Positions 42,456 to 50,855 of a stretch of DNA of 55,802 bases are shown in pieces (the first letter of the stretch is position 1; every line of letters starts with the position of its first letter). The notes beneath the pieces were generated by a model. That model did not search any database. It worked only from the letters and a program-made list of their open reading frames with translations, and was not told the origin of the DNA. The stretch is from Mucilaginibacter gilvus. GTDB taxonomy: Bacteria > Bacteroidota > Bacteroidia > Sphingobacteriales > Sphingobacteriaceae. The position numbers and the translations under genes were made by a program. The DNA is taken from assembly GCF_004054195.1 (NCBI RefSeq), contig NZ_SBIW01000009.1, forward strand, positions 1-55,802, given 5' to 3'.

Positions 42456-44084
42456 ATGCAAGATTATCAACAACAACTCCGGGCCATGTTTGTGCCCGAG
42501 GACGAGATCCCCGCCCAGCACCGTATAGAAGAGATCCATCAACGCGAATATTTGGTTAACGGCGAAATGCGCCAATGGAACGGCGAAGTAAGCGAAGTTT
42601 ATTCGCCTGTAATGCTACCCGGTGCCGATGGCGTGCTGAAGCGCAAGCTGATAGGTACTTACCCTGTTTGTACCGAAACCGAGGCGATGGAAGCCATGGA
42701 AGCCGCCCTGAAAGCCTACGATAATGGTCGCGGCGAATGGCCTACCATGAGCATTGTAGACCGCATCAAATGCATGGATAAGTTTGTGTACAAGATGATA
42801 GAGCAGCGCACGCTGATCGTTAAACTCATTATGTGGGAGATCGGTAAATCTTACGCCGATTCCGCCAAGGAATTTGACCGCACAGTGGAATACATCAACG
42901 CCACCGTCGATGGTTTAAAAGATATCGACAGGCAATCTTCCCGCTTTGAGATGGCGGAGGGCTTAGTTGCCCAGATCCGCCGCTCGCCGCTGGGGGTGGT
43001 GCTTTGTATGGGGCCGTTCAACTACCCGCTAAACGAAACTTTTACCACGCTGATCCCCGCCTTGATTATGGGCAACACCATCTTATTTAAACCGCCTAAG
43101 CATGGTACGCTTTTACATTACCCTTTGCTGGAAGCATTTAAAGATGCCTTCCCTAAAGGTGTGGTGAATACCGTTTATGGCCGTGGCGCGGTAGTTACGC
43201 CGGGGTTGATGGCTACCGGCAAGATCAATGTGCTGGCCTTCATCGGTAGCAGCAAAGTGGCCAACGACCTGAAGAAGCGCCACCCCAAAGTGAATCGCCT
43301 CCGCGCGGTGCTCAGCCTTGATGCCAAGAACGCTGCCATCGTTACCAAAAATGCCGACCTGAAACTTGCTGTGAGCGAATGTATATTGGGCGCGCTATCC
43401 TTCAACGGGCAGCGCTGTACGGCCATTAAGATCATATTTGTGCACAACGAGGTTGCCGATGAGTTTTTAAAGCTCCTGAGCGATGCCGTAGGCGCACTAA
43501 AGCCCGGTCTGCCCTGGACAGACGGCGTAAAGCTTACTCCGCTCCCCGAGCCGCACAAACCGGCTTACCTGAAAGAATGCATAGACGATGCAATAGCCAA
43601 TGGCGCCAAAGTGATGAATGAAAACGGCGGTGTAACTGCCGAATCATTTGTGTTCCCGGCGGTGGTATACCCGGTTAACGAGAGGATGAAACTGTACCGC
43701 GAGGAGCAGTTCGGCCCTATTATCCCAGTGATCCCATTTGAGGATATCGAAGAAACGATAGATTACCAGATAGATTCGCCGCATGGGATGCAGGTGAGTA
43801 TTTTTAGTAATGATGCCAAAGAGATCTCCGCACTGATAGACCCGTTTGTAAACCTGGTAAGCCGCGTAAACATCAACAGCCAATGCCAACGCGGTCCGGA
43901 TGTTTTCCCATTCACCGGGCGCAAGGACAGCGCAGAAGGGACGCTTTCTGTACATGATGCCTTGCGCTCATTCTCTATCCGGTCGCTGGTGGCCACTAAA
44001 ATGAACGAAACCAACAAGCAGCTCATCAACGAGATAGTAAACGATAACGACTCGAACTTTTTGAGTACAAAGTATATTTTGTAG
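42456..44084 (+). CDS. gapN: NADP-dependent glyceraldehyde-3-phosphate dehydrogenase, GapN type
   Basis: A 542-residue aldehyde dehydrogenase. The fold motifs are MGPFNYPLNETFTTLIPAL, FKPPKHGT, the nucleotide loop AFIGSSKVANDL, the general-base segment LSLDAKNAA and the nucleophile Cys in SFNGQRCTAIK. It resembles the non-phosphorylating GAPDH group, which oxidises glyceraldehyde-3-phosphate directly to 3-phosphoglycerate and gives NADPH. It begins after the pgl terminator, so it may be separately transcribed. It fits a cluster for NADPH supply. Confidence 0.85.
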   Translation: MQDYQQQLRAMFVPEDEIPAQHRIEEIHQREYLVNGEMRQWNGEVSEVYSPVMLPGADGVLKRKLIGTYPVCTETEAMEAMEAALKAYDNGRGEWPTMSIVDRIKCMDKFVYKMIEQRTLIVKLIMWEIGKSYADSAKEFDRTVEYINATVDGLKDIDRQSSRFEMAEGLVAQIRRSPLGVVLCMGPFNYPLNETFTTLIPALIMGNTILFKPPKHGTLLHYPLLEAFKDAFPKGVVNTVYGRGAVVTPGLMATGKINVLAFIGSSKVANDLKKRHPKVNRLRAVLSLDAKNAAIVTKNADLKLAVSECILGALSFNGQRCTAIKIIFVHNEVADEFLKLLSDAVGALKPGLPWTDGVKLTPLPEPHKPAYLKECIDDAIANGAKVMNENGGVTAESFVFPAVVYPVNERMKLYREEQFGPIIPVIPFEDIEETIDYQIDSPHGMQVSIFSNDAKEISALIDPFVNLVSRVNINSQCQRGPDVFPFTGRKDSAEGTLSVHDALRSFSIRSLVATKMNETNKQLINEIVNDNDSNFLSTKYIL

Positions 44085-44221
44085 AAGGTCAATTTTTACG
44101 AGCACGCCGCTCACTACCAGTATAACCTTGTCCCAAATGCCTGTAATAGTGTATTTTAAACACTATAGATTTTTCCTATATCCTATAGATAATTGAAATA
44201 AAAGGCCTCCTTTTAAAAGCG

Positions 44222-44229
44222 TATATTTG
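44222..44229 (+). promoter_or_regulatory. Bacteroidota -7 element (TATATTTG)
   Basis: The motif TATATTTG lies 28 bases before the start codon of the peroxiredoxin gene, at the spacing usual for Bacteroidota promoters. A TTG at 44193-44195 is at a wider spacing than the standard -33 position. Confidence 0.5.
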
Positions 44230-44257
44230 TTGTGTAAATTTTAATAAAACATCCATT

Positions 44258-44803
44258 ATGTTAACAATAGGACAACAATTCCCAAAGTTTTCTAAAATAG
44301 CCGTAACAAGCCTCGAAAAAGGTAAAGAGTTTGAAACCATCACCTCTGATTTTTTGGTGAATGAAGATAACGTTTGGACCGTAATGTTCTGGTGGCCAAA
44401 AGATTTCACCTTTGTGTGCCCAACAGAGATCGCTGAGTTCAACAAAAACTTCGGTGAGTTCCGTGACCGCGAAACCCGTTTAATTGGTGCCTCTACCGAT
44501 TCTGAGTTTGTACACGCTGCCTGGAGAAGAGACCACGACGATTTGCGCGACCTTAAATTCCCGATGCTTGCCGATACTTCAAAATCATTAGCCGAAGACC
44601 TGGGTATTTTAGAGCCAAACGAAAAAATTGCTTATCGCGCTACTTTTATTATTGACCCTACCGGTATCATCCGCTGGGTATGTGTTAACGATTTGAGCGT
44701 TGGCCGTAACGTTAAAGAAGTTTTACGTGTATTGGATGGTTTGCAAACAGACGAGCTTTGCCCATGCAACTGGGAAAAAGGCGAAGAAACTTTAACTGTA
44801 TAA
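44258..44803 (+). CDS. Peroxiredoxin, AhpC/TSA type
   Basis: A 181-residue thiol peroxidase. The peroxidatic site is FVCPTEIAEFN (Cys62); a C-terminal ELCPCNWEKGE carries the resolving cysteine. The layout is that of AhpC/2-Cys peroxiredoxins, with the trailing VLDGLQTDE segment. It reduces hydrogen peroxide and organic peroxides in the cytosol with an electron donor such as an AhpD-like protein; such a gene follows. A promoter element is seen just upstream. Confidence 0.93.
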   Translation: MLTIGQQFPKFSKIAVTSLEKGKEFETITSDFLVNEDNVWTVMFWWPKDFTFVCPTEIAEFNKNFGEFRDRETRLIGASTDSEFVHAAWRRDHDDLRDLKFPMLADTSKSLAEDLGILEPNEKIAYRATFIIDPTGIIRWVCVNDLSVGRNVKEVLRVLDGLQTDELCPCNWEKGEETLTV

Positions 44804-44822
44804 TTTTACCACCCCTATATAT

Positions 44823-44855
44823 AGCCCTTGTACCCCTTAGGTGCAGGGCTTTTTT
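44823..44855 (+). terminator. Intrinsic terminator between peroxiredoxin and AhpD-like genes
   Basis: AGCCCTTGTACC pairs with GGTGCAGGGCT and a T-run follows. It lies just after the peroxiredoxin stop and before the AhpD-like start, so read-through or a separate promoter must supply the latter. Confidence 0.75.
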
Positions 44856-44875
44856 ATACCTTAATATATTTACCC

Positions 44876-45460
44876 ATGAACGAAAGTACCGAGATCATAC
44901 AAGAAATATTGCAAAGCCTTAGCTTGGACACAGCTTACCGCACCGCCAGCCTTACTTTGCTGGAAAAAGGCGAATCGCGCTATTTACGCGATCTTAAGCT
45001 GAATTTTACAAGCACCCTTGCTTCGGCACACCTTACGGAAAAAGAATGCGCCCTGATAGGCTTAAGCGCCGCTGTAAACAACAATAATGTACCGCTTATC
45101 AATTACTACACCCAATATGCCGAAGCGCAGGGCGCTACTGCTGCCGATGTTGCAGAGGCTGCCGGTTGTGCATCGTTATTAGCATCAAACAATATATTTT
45201 ACCGTTTCCGCCACTTTACGCAAAAGGAGAAGTATACACAGATCCCCGCGCGCATCCGTATGCAGCTGATGATGAAGCCGGTAACCGGGAAAGAATTTTT
45301 TGAGTTGATGAGCCTGGCCATATCTGCCGTTAACGGCTGCGAGATGTGCGTAAACGCGCACGAAGATTCGCTGATAAAGCTTGGCACTACCGAAGAACGT
45401 GTATTTGATGCCGTACGCATAGCCTCATTGGTAACCGCCACCGGCAAGATAATTTTCTAA
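44876..45460 (+). CDS. AhpD-like carboxymuconolactone decarboxylase-family protein
   Basis: A 194-residue protein from ATG 44876 (MNESTEIIQEILQ); a 16-codon extension upstream crosses the terminator and is rejected. The family fold has NGCEMCVNAHED, the CxxC redox pair and histidine of AhpD-type proteins, at about residue 155. AhpD reduces AhpC in mycobacteria and related systems; the adjacent peroxiredoxin fits this pairing. The N-terminal half (SLDTAYRTASLTLLEKG) is similar to Bacteroidota homologues. Its redox partner upstream, such as a lipoamide protein, is not in the window. Confidence 0.88.
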   Translation: MNESTEIIQEILQSLSLDTAYRTASLTLLEKGESRYLRDLKLNFTSTLASAHLTEKECALIGLSAAVNNNNVPLINYYTQYAEAQGATAADVAEAAGCASLLASNNIFYRFRHFTQKEKYTQIPARIRMQLMMKPVTGKEFFELMSLAISAVNGCEMCVNAHEDSLIKLGTTEERVFDAVRIASLVTATGKIIF

Positions 45461-45477
45461 GGATTTATGATTAATAG

Positions 45478-45505
45478 GAAAGGAGTCTTTTATGGGCTCC
45501 TTTCT
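45478..45505 (+). terminator. Intrinsic terminator after the AhpD-like gene
   Basis: GAAAGGAG pairs with CTCCTTTC around TCTTTTATGGG, followed by TTGTT. It lies 18 bases after the stop codon. Confidence 0.7.
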
Positions 45506-45676
45506 TGTTAAAATTGTCAACATGAAAATTATATGAAATTAAATTTGGGTTTGTTAATTAAAAAAAACTAATTTTATAGCATAAGATTATAACACCTCTC
45601 CTAATCATAATTTTTTTTAACCAACACTTTGTGCATCCGGAGGGGAATTACAAATTTAATTGTTGATTTTTTTGGA

Positions 45677-45709
45677 AAAACCGTTCAGTTGACAAGACTG
45701 AACGGTTTT
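45677..45709. terminator. Bidirectional terminator at the efflux operon end
   Basis: AAAACCGTTCAGT pairs with ACTGAACGGTTTT (13 bp) around TGACAAG, with a T-run on the plus strand and the complementary signal on the minus strand. It lies just beyond the EmrB stop codon at 45715-45717. Confidence 0.85.
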
Positions 45710-45714
45710 GTTTT

Positions 45715-47256
45715 TTAGTGCGAATCGGTAACCGCCTTTAGCTTTTTAAATGGCTGCAGATACAATAACGGTATCGAAAACAGCATCACCAAGCCCGAGA
45801 TCCAGTAAGCGTCATCATACGACAGCAGCATCGTTTGCCTTATTACGGTTCCTTCTATGGCGGCATAAGCCATGTGCGTAGCATCCAGCATTGATTTGCC
45901 TTTTGCAATAAAGCCAGCCGTAAGTATATGCATCCTTTCGGTAAATGCCGGGTTGTAAGGGTTTACGTGCTCTATAAGAGTGCTGCGGTGAAAGCCCTGG
46001 CGAATGTGTATGATAGTAGTTAAGGCTGCAATACCAAACGAGCCACCTAACTGGCGCATCATGTTATTTAAACCGGAACCCTGCCCAATTTCCGGGCCTT
46101 TCAAATCGGCCATAGCCAACGTAGTTAGCGGTACAAACAATAAGGCCATACCCACGCCCCGTATTAATAAAGGCACAAGCACGTCACTTTCGCCTGTTGC
46201 CAGGGTAGAGTTGCTGAGCATCCAGGTAAACACAAAGAACAGGAACATACCCGCGGTAGCCATAAACTGGGCCGGGATACCCTTGTTTAGCATCTTACCG
46301 ATGAACGGCATCATAAATATGGTACATAAACCACCGGGGAACAAAAGTTCGCCCGTTTGCTGCGCGTTAAAGCCAAGCAAATTCTGGCAGAACACCGGGA
46401 ACACAAACACCGACCCATACAGCCCAAACCCGAGGATAAAGGAGGTAAACATCCCCACCGAAAAACTTCGATGCCGCATAATGCTGAAGTTAACGATTGG
46501 ATGGTCGGTACTCATTTCCCGCCAGATGAACAGGAGCGTACCAAGAACCGCTGTAACGGTTAATATAACAATATAAGTTGTTGCAAACCAGTCTTCCGAT
46601 TCACCTTTTTCCAATATGGTTTGTAAACTGCCTACCGCTAAAGCAAGTAAGCCAATTCCCCACCAGTCGATGGGTTTTTTCTCCTGCTTGGGCGTTTCGT
46701 TAATAAACGTGTAGGCCAGGAACGCTGCAAGCGCACCCACAGGTAAGTTTACGTAAAAGATCCAGGGCCATGAGTAGTTCTCGGTAATCCAGCCGCCAAT
46801 GGTTGGGCCAACAGTTGGGCCTACTACCGCGCCTAAACCGAACAGTGCTGTTGCTGTACCAATTTGCTCGCGTGGCCAGGTCTCTATCAGGATAGTTTGG
46901 CCGGTAGATATTAAACCACCGCCTGCAATTCCCTGTAGTATGCGGAACGCCACTAATTCATCAAGCGTGGTAGCGTTACCGCACAGGAACGATGCTATTG
47001 TAAATACAATAATAGAGGCCAGGAAGTACTGTTTGCGGCCAAAGCGCCCGCCCAGCCATCCCGACATGGGGAGGATGATTACGTTTGCCACCGCGTAGCC
47101 AGTTACCACCCATGCAATATCCTCAAGCGTTGCGCCCAGGTTACCCTGTATGTGCGGTATAGCTACATTTACAATGGTGGTATCTATCAGCTCAAGCAGC
47201 GATGCCATAATTACCGTAATGGTAATTATCCATTTTTTAAAGCCAGTTTCAGCCAT
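45715..47256 (-). CDS. emrB: DHA2-family multidrug MFS transporter (EmrB/QacA type)
   Basis: A 513-residue inner-membrane drug/proton antiporter with about 14 hydrophobic segments. The family motif is GWLGGRFGRKQYFLAS near residue 70 (motif A), and motif C is GLGAVVGPTVGPTIGGWI. It is last of a four-gene row TetR-TolC-HlyD-EmrB, with five bases to the HlyD gene. It would export hydrophobic compounds through the TolC channel. Substrates are unknown. Confidence 0.93.
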   Translation of the reverse strand: MAETGFKKWIITITVIMASLLELIDTTIVNVAIPHIQGNLGATLEDIAWVVTGYAVANVIILPMSGWLGGRFGRKQYFLASIIVFTIASFLCGNATTLDELVAFRILQGIAGGGLISTGQTILIETWPREQIGTATALFGLGAVVGPTVGPTIGGWITENYSWPWIFYVNLPVGALAAFLAYTFINETPKQEKKPIDWWGIGLLALAVGSLQTILEKGESEDWFATTYIVILTVTAVLGTLLFIWREMSTDHPIVNFSIMRHRSFSVGMFTSFILGFGLYGSVFVFPVFCQNLLGFNAQQTGELLFPGGLCTIFMMPFIGKMLNKGIPAQFMATAGMFLFFVFTWMLSNSTLATGESDVLVPLLIRGVGMALLFVPLTTLAMADLKGPEIGQGSGLNNMMRQLGGSFGIAALTTIIHIRQGFHRSTLIEHVNPYNPAFTERMHILTAGFIAKGKSMLDATHMAYAAIEGTVIRQTMLLSYDDAYWISGLVMLFSIPLLYLQPFKKLKAVTDSH

Positions 47257-47261
47257 GTTAT

Positions 47262-48314
47262 TTAGTCTTTTGTAATTACCGAAACATCAACGCTCATACC
47301 CGGGCGTAATTTCGCAAGTTCTTCTTTGCTTCCGGTTAGTTTAATTTTTACCGGGATCCGCTGCACAACTTTTACAAAGTTACCTGTGGCGTTATCCGGT
47401 GGCAATAACGAGAATTTAGCACCTGTAGCCGGCGAAAAGTTATAAACCGTACCTTCTACTTTCAGGTCAGGGTAGGCATCAACTTTCAAATCAACTTTTT
47501 GGCCGTTGCGAATTTTATCAAGCTGGGTTTCTTTAAAGTTAGCGGTGATGAAAATACTATTATCATTCACTATTGAGAACAAAGTTTGACCGGCTTGTAC
47601 CAATTGCCCTACCTGTACATTCTTTTTAGATACCACACCGGTTGCAGGTGCCTTAATATCGGTGTAAGAAAGCTGCAGTTTAGCGTAATCAATATCAACC
47701 TGCTTTTGGGTTACGCCGGTATTGGTAACCTTTAACTGGCTGCGGCTGGTAGCAATTTGCTCTAAAGCGGCTTTATATTTATCGTTTGCAGCGGTGTAGT
47801 TTGCCTGTGCAACTTCAAGATCGGCTTTTGCCTGGTCGAACTGCTGGCGGGTTACCGATCCATCCTGAACCAGGTTGGCGTAACGGGCGTAGTCTTTACG
47901 AACTTTTTCTAAACGGGCGCGTGCCGATGCAACATCAGCTCTCGCACTTGAGGAATTGGCAGTGGTTGTAGAGATCTGCGATTCGCCAACACCTATGTTA
48001 GCGCTTGCACCAACCTGTGCCGCCTGTGCCTGCTCCACTTTAACCTGGTAATCGCGGGCATCTATTTTAACCAGCAGCTGGCTTTTATTTACGTGTGTGT
48101 TTTCTTCAAACATAATGCTATCCACATAGCCGCCAACGCGGGCTACTACGGGGCTTATGTCGCCATCTATCTGTGCATCGTCGGTATCAACGTGCTTGCT
48201 GAAGTATATGTATTCTTTTACGCCGAAAATGATACCGCCGATAAGTACAATGCCTAATATGATAGGAAGTACTCTATTTGGTTTCTTTTTGGTTTCTGTT
48301 TCCTGAGTTGCCAT
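47262..48314 (-). CDS. emrA: HlyD-family membrane-fusion protein (EmrA-like)
   Basis: A 350-residue periplasmic adaptor with one N-terminal anchor (VLPIILGIVLIGGIIFGVKEY). The barrel-sandwich motif HVDTDDAQIDGDISPVVARVGGYVDSI precedes a long coiled coil (about residues 95-220), and the sequence returns to a second half with VVSKKNVQVGQLVQAGQTLFS. It joins EmrB to the outer-membrane channel. Confidence 0.93.
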   Translation of the reverse strand: MATQETETKKKPNRVLPIILGIVLIGGIIFGVKEYIYFSKHVDTDDAQIDGDISPVVARVGGYVDSIMFEENTHVNKSQLLVKIDARDYQVKVEQAQAAQVGASANIGVGESQISTTTANSSSARADVASARARLEKVRKDYARYANLVQDGSVTRQQFDQAKADLEVAQANYTAANDKYKAALEQIATSRSQLKVTNTGVTQKQVDIDYAKLQLSYTDIKAPATGVVSKKNVQVGQLVQAGQTLFSIVNDNSIFITANFKETQLDKIRNGQKVDLKVDAYPDLKVEGTVYNFSPATGAKFSLLPPDNATGNFVKVVQRIPVKIKLTGSKEELAKLRPGMSVDVSVITKD

Positions 48315-48331
48315 TGTATTTTTATTTTGTA

Positions 48332-49696
48332 TTATTTGTTAAGAGTTCCGGTTGATTTTAATAAAGTATAGTAAGCAAGGCCTGCATCGGCTTTTGCCAG
48401 TTCCAGGTTAATTTCGGCCTGGTAAAGCAGGGTTTGCCCGTCGGCACGGTCTATAGCAGATGATATATTGCTTTTGTATTTCGATTCCAGGATCCTGTTA
48501 TTCTCCGTAGCCTGGTTAATAGATGTTTGCAACAGGTTGATCTTATCTATCGCTGTTTTATAGTTTTGATAGCTTTGGTTTACCTCGTTTTTAATGTTAT
48601 CAGACGTGATGTCTTTGTTCACAATTACCTCTTCGCGCTGCAGGCGGGCCTCGGTAACCTTGTTTTTGTTGGTCCAAAGGGTGCCGAAGTTCCAGCCAAG
48701 CGTAACCCCTAAGGATATCGGCGTAATATATTTACCGCTTTTTGGTATCGGGTTACCCGATACGCCCACATAGTAAGCGCTGCCCGATGCCGAAATCGTG
48801 GGCGATGTATTAGCCCGGATGCTTTTGATATTGGTTTCGGCAACTTGTGTGCGCAGGTCCATCTGGCGTAATTCTGCACGATGCGCGAGCGCGGTATCAA
48901 TATAGTTTGCCAAAGGCGCTGCTGATCTGTCGGCATCTACTATCTGCGCAATGCCTAACTGAGTGGTTTCGGGCAGGCCCAACAGGATATCCATGTTGTA
49001 GTTAATAATGCGGCGGTTGTTTTCCAGATCGATACCGTTCAGCTCAATGTTAGAGCGTTGTAGTTGAAAACGCAATACATCGTTCTTGGTAACCAGGCCC
49101 TGGTCAAAAAAGCGCTGCGATTGTTTTATCTGCGCATCTATGGTAGCTAAATTCTGCTCAACCACTTTTTTAGCCTGTATTACCTTATAAAGATTATAGT
49201 AAGCGTTGATTACGTTGTAAGCGATCTGGTCGCGGTCATTAACAGCATCCAAACGGGCTACCTGGGTAAGCAGGTTGGTGCTTTCGCGGGCGTAACGTAG
49301 TTTGTTGCCGGCCCAAATGGTTTGGTTTAACGACACCGTACCCAGATAAGCGTTCGCGCTGCTTGGCAGGCTCAGGCTTTCTTCGCCAAATTCAAGCTTG
49401 TGGGCAGGGATCTGCGCGCGGTTGTAACCAAAACTGGCCTTACCGGTTGGCAATGCCTGGTCTTTAGCTTGTTCAAATTGCGATACCGCCTGGTCTATCT
49501 TTGATTGTGATAGTTTTAGCGTTTTGCTGTTTTCCAATCCCAGCTTAACGGCTTCGTCAAGCGTAATGGTTCTGTCTTGTGCCGCTGCCGGGTTGGTAAT
49601 AAGTAATGCCGTAATTAATACAGCAAAACTACCCGCGGCTTTAACAGCTCTTGTTAGTAGATGAGGTTTCAAGGGACTATGATTTATTGTTGTCAT
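48332..49696 (-). CDS. TolC-family outer-membrane factor
   Basis: A 454-residue exported protein with a signal peptide ending near PAAAQ. The repeated hairpin pattern of OMF proteins is visible: TLDEAVKLGLENSKTLKLSQSKIDQA at the first half and ETNIKSIRANTSPTISASGSAYYVG with long helices in the second. It forms the exit duct of the tripartite pump. It lies one base downstream of the TetR gene and 17 bases upstream of the HlyD gene. Confidence 0.92.
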   Translation of the reverse strand: MTTINHSPLKPHLLTRAVKAAGSFAVLITALLITNPAAAQDRTITLDEAVKLGLENSKTLKLSQSKIDQAVSQFEQAKDQALPTGKASFGYNRAQIPAHKLEFGEESLSLPSSANAYLGTVSLNQTIWAGNKLRYARESTNLLTQVARLDAVNDRDQIAYNVINAYYNLYKVIQAKKVVEQNLATIDAQIKQSQRFFDQGLVTKNDVLRFQLQRSNIELNGIDLENNRRIINYNMDILLGLPETTQLGIAQIVDADRSAAPLANYIDTALAHRAELRQMDLRTQVAETNIKSIRANTSPTISASGSAYYVGVSGNPIPKSGKYITPISLGVTLGWNFGTLWTNKNKVTEARLQREEVIVNKDITSDNIKNEVNQSYQNYKTAIDKINLLQTSINQATENNRILESKYKSNISSAIDRADGQTLLYQAEINLELAKADAGLAYYTLLKSTGTLNK

Positions 49697-49697
49697 T

Positions 49698-50327
49698 TTA
49701 GTTTTGTAGGTAAGCTTTCAAAAGGTTCTTCAAATATTTTTTAAGGCGGGGTTTTAGCTTGTCTTCCTGGGCCTCCCCATCCAATACATCATAACCTAAT
49801 ACAACCGACGAAATATGCGGCGTGTTGATGATGTAGTTTTTTGTACCGAACACAGTAGCCACCAATAATTCCTGGTCGGTATCTTTTTTAAACTCGCCGC
49901 TTTTTACGCCATCAGCTATAATGCCTTGAAAAACGGTTACGTTCTTCATTACAATAGCAGTTATTTTATCGGTAAGCTCAGATTTTTTTGTTTTAGATAT
50001 TTCACGGTGCAGCATAATGTGGAAACAATTGTTGTTCACTACCTTTTCTACATAGCTTTCTATATACTTATCCAGTTTTTCCCATGGCGAGATGCTGGCA
50101 TCGTCGCCAATTTCGGCTAATACTTGCTGAAACAAGGCTATTCGGCGTTCAAAAATGGCCAGGAATACACCCTCTTTAGAACCGAAGTAATAATTAAGCA
50201 TAGCCATGTTTACACCGGCTTCGCCGGATATAGCACGGGTAGATGCCCCATCGTACCCGAATTCTGCAAAGATCCTTTCAGCTACATCCAGGATATGATC
50301 CTTTTTATCTGTCTTCTCTTTTTCCAT
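49698..50327 (-). CDS. TetR/AcrR-family repressor of the efflux operon
   Basis: About 209 residues from ATG 50327 (MEKEKTDKKDHILDVAERIF); an upstream in-frame extension to 50342 is possible. The N-terminal HTH is AERIFAEFGYDGASTRAISGEAGVNMAMLNYYFGSKEGVF. The C-terminal ligand-binding part is helical. It is the first gene of the row, so it is likely autoregulated. A palindrome 25 bases upstream of the start overlaps a -7 element and is the candidate operator. Confidence 0.92.
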   Translation of the reverse strand: MEKEKTDKKDHILDVAERIFAEFGYDGASTRAISGEAGVNMAMLNYYFGSKEGVFLAIFERRIALFQQVLAEIGDDASISPWEKLDKYIESYVEKVVNNNCFHIMLHREISKTKKSELTDKITAIVMKNVTVFQGIIADGVKSGEFKKDTDQELLVATVFGTKNYIINTPHISSVVLGYDVLDGEAQEDKLKPRLKKYLKNLLKAYLQN

Positions 50328-50351
50328 TATGGTTGTTATCACGGCACAAAA

Positions 50352-50371
50352 CTAATCAAACGATTGATTAG
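50352..50371. promoter_or_regulatory. Candidate TetR operator (20-bp palindrome)
   Basis: CTAATCAAACGATTGATTAG has perfect 8-bp arms and a 4-base spacer. On the minus strand it runs directly into TAGTTTTG (plus 50347-50354), a TAnnTTTG -7 element about 20 bases before the TetR start. Binding would block the promoter. Confidence 0.7.
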
Positions 50372-50424
50372 TGGAAATTATTTTTGTCAAATAAATGTAA
50401 GACATTGATAATCATGCTAAAAAA

Positions 50425-50440
50425 AATTAATCGATTGATT
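50425..50440. promoter_or_regulatory. Second operator-like site
   Basis: AATTAATCGATTGATT is a near-perfect palindrome with one mismatch and shares CGATTGATT with the primary site. It lies 55 bases further upstream of the TetR gene. It may be an auxiliary site. Confidence 0.45.
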
Positions 50441-50566
50441 GGTTTTTGATTGGATGCCGTGCTTTTAAATGAGATTAGTTTATACAACCATAGATTTTTA
50501 ACCCGACAGATTTAATGATAACATCGGCCCGGATTATATTTTTGTAACTAAAACAAGCGCTTTTTA

Positions 50567-50650
50567 TGTTAACCCTGTGAAATTACAATACATTGATTAA
50601 CAGTAGCTTAAAAATAGAATTTTTGAATTGTGTTAAGCTATGTTAACCCT
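50567..50650. repeat. Intergenic repeat, copy 2
   Basis: Carries TGTTAACCCTGTG, then ATTACAATACATTGATT and GAATTGTGTTAAG, then TGTTAACCCT again. Compare the copy at 19303-19385. It lies in the 500-base gap between the TetR operator and the PIG-L gene. The rest of that gap shows no gene; TATATTTG at 50843-50850 is a possible -7 element only six bases before the PIG-L start. Confidence 0.6.
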
Positions 50651-50855
50651 AATTACCACGCAGGGATGTTTGATGGTTAGAAAAAATGGGCCAGATTGAC
50701 GGGAGCCACAGAAGGGCTTACTTAATCGGATATGCTGCCTTTTAATGCGCTATATCCCTTAGGAGCGGGGAACTATTCTTAGAGTAATTATCACCTCCGT
50801 ATAATATTATTGATACCTTATCCGGGCGTTACCTGTTTATAATATATTTGTTCTT

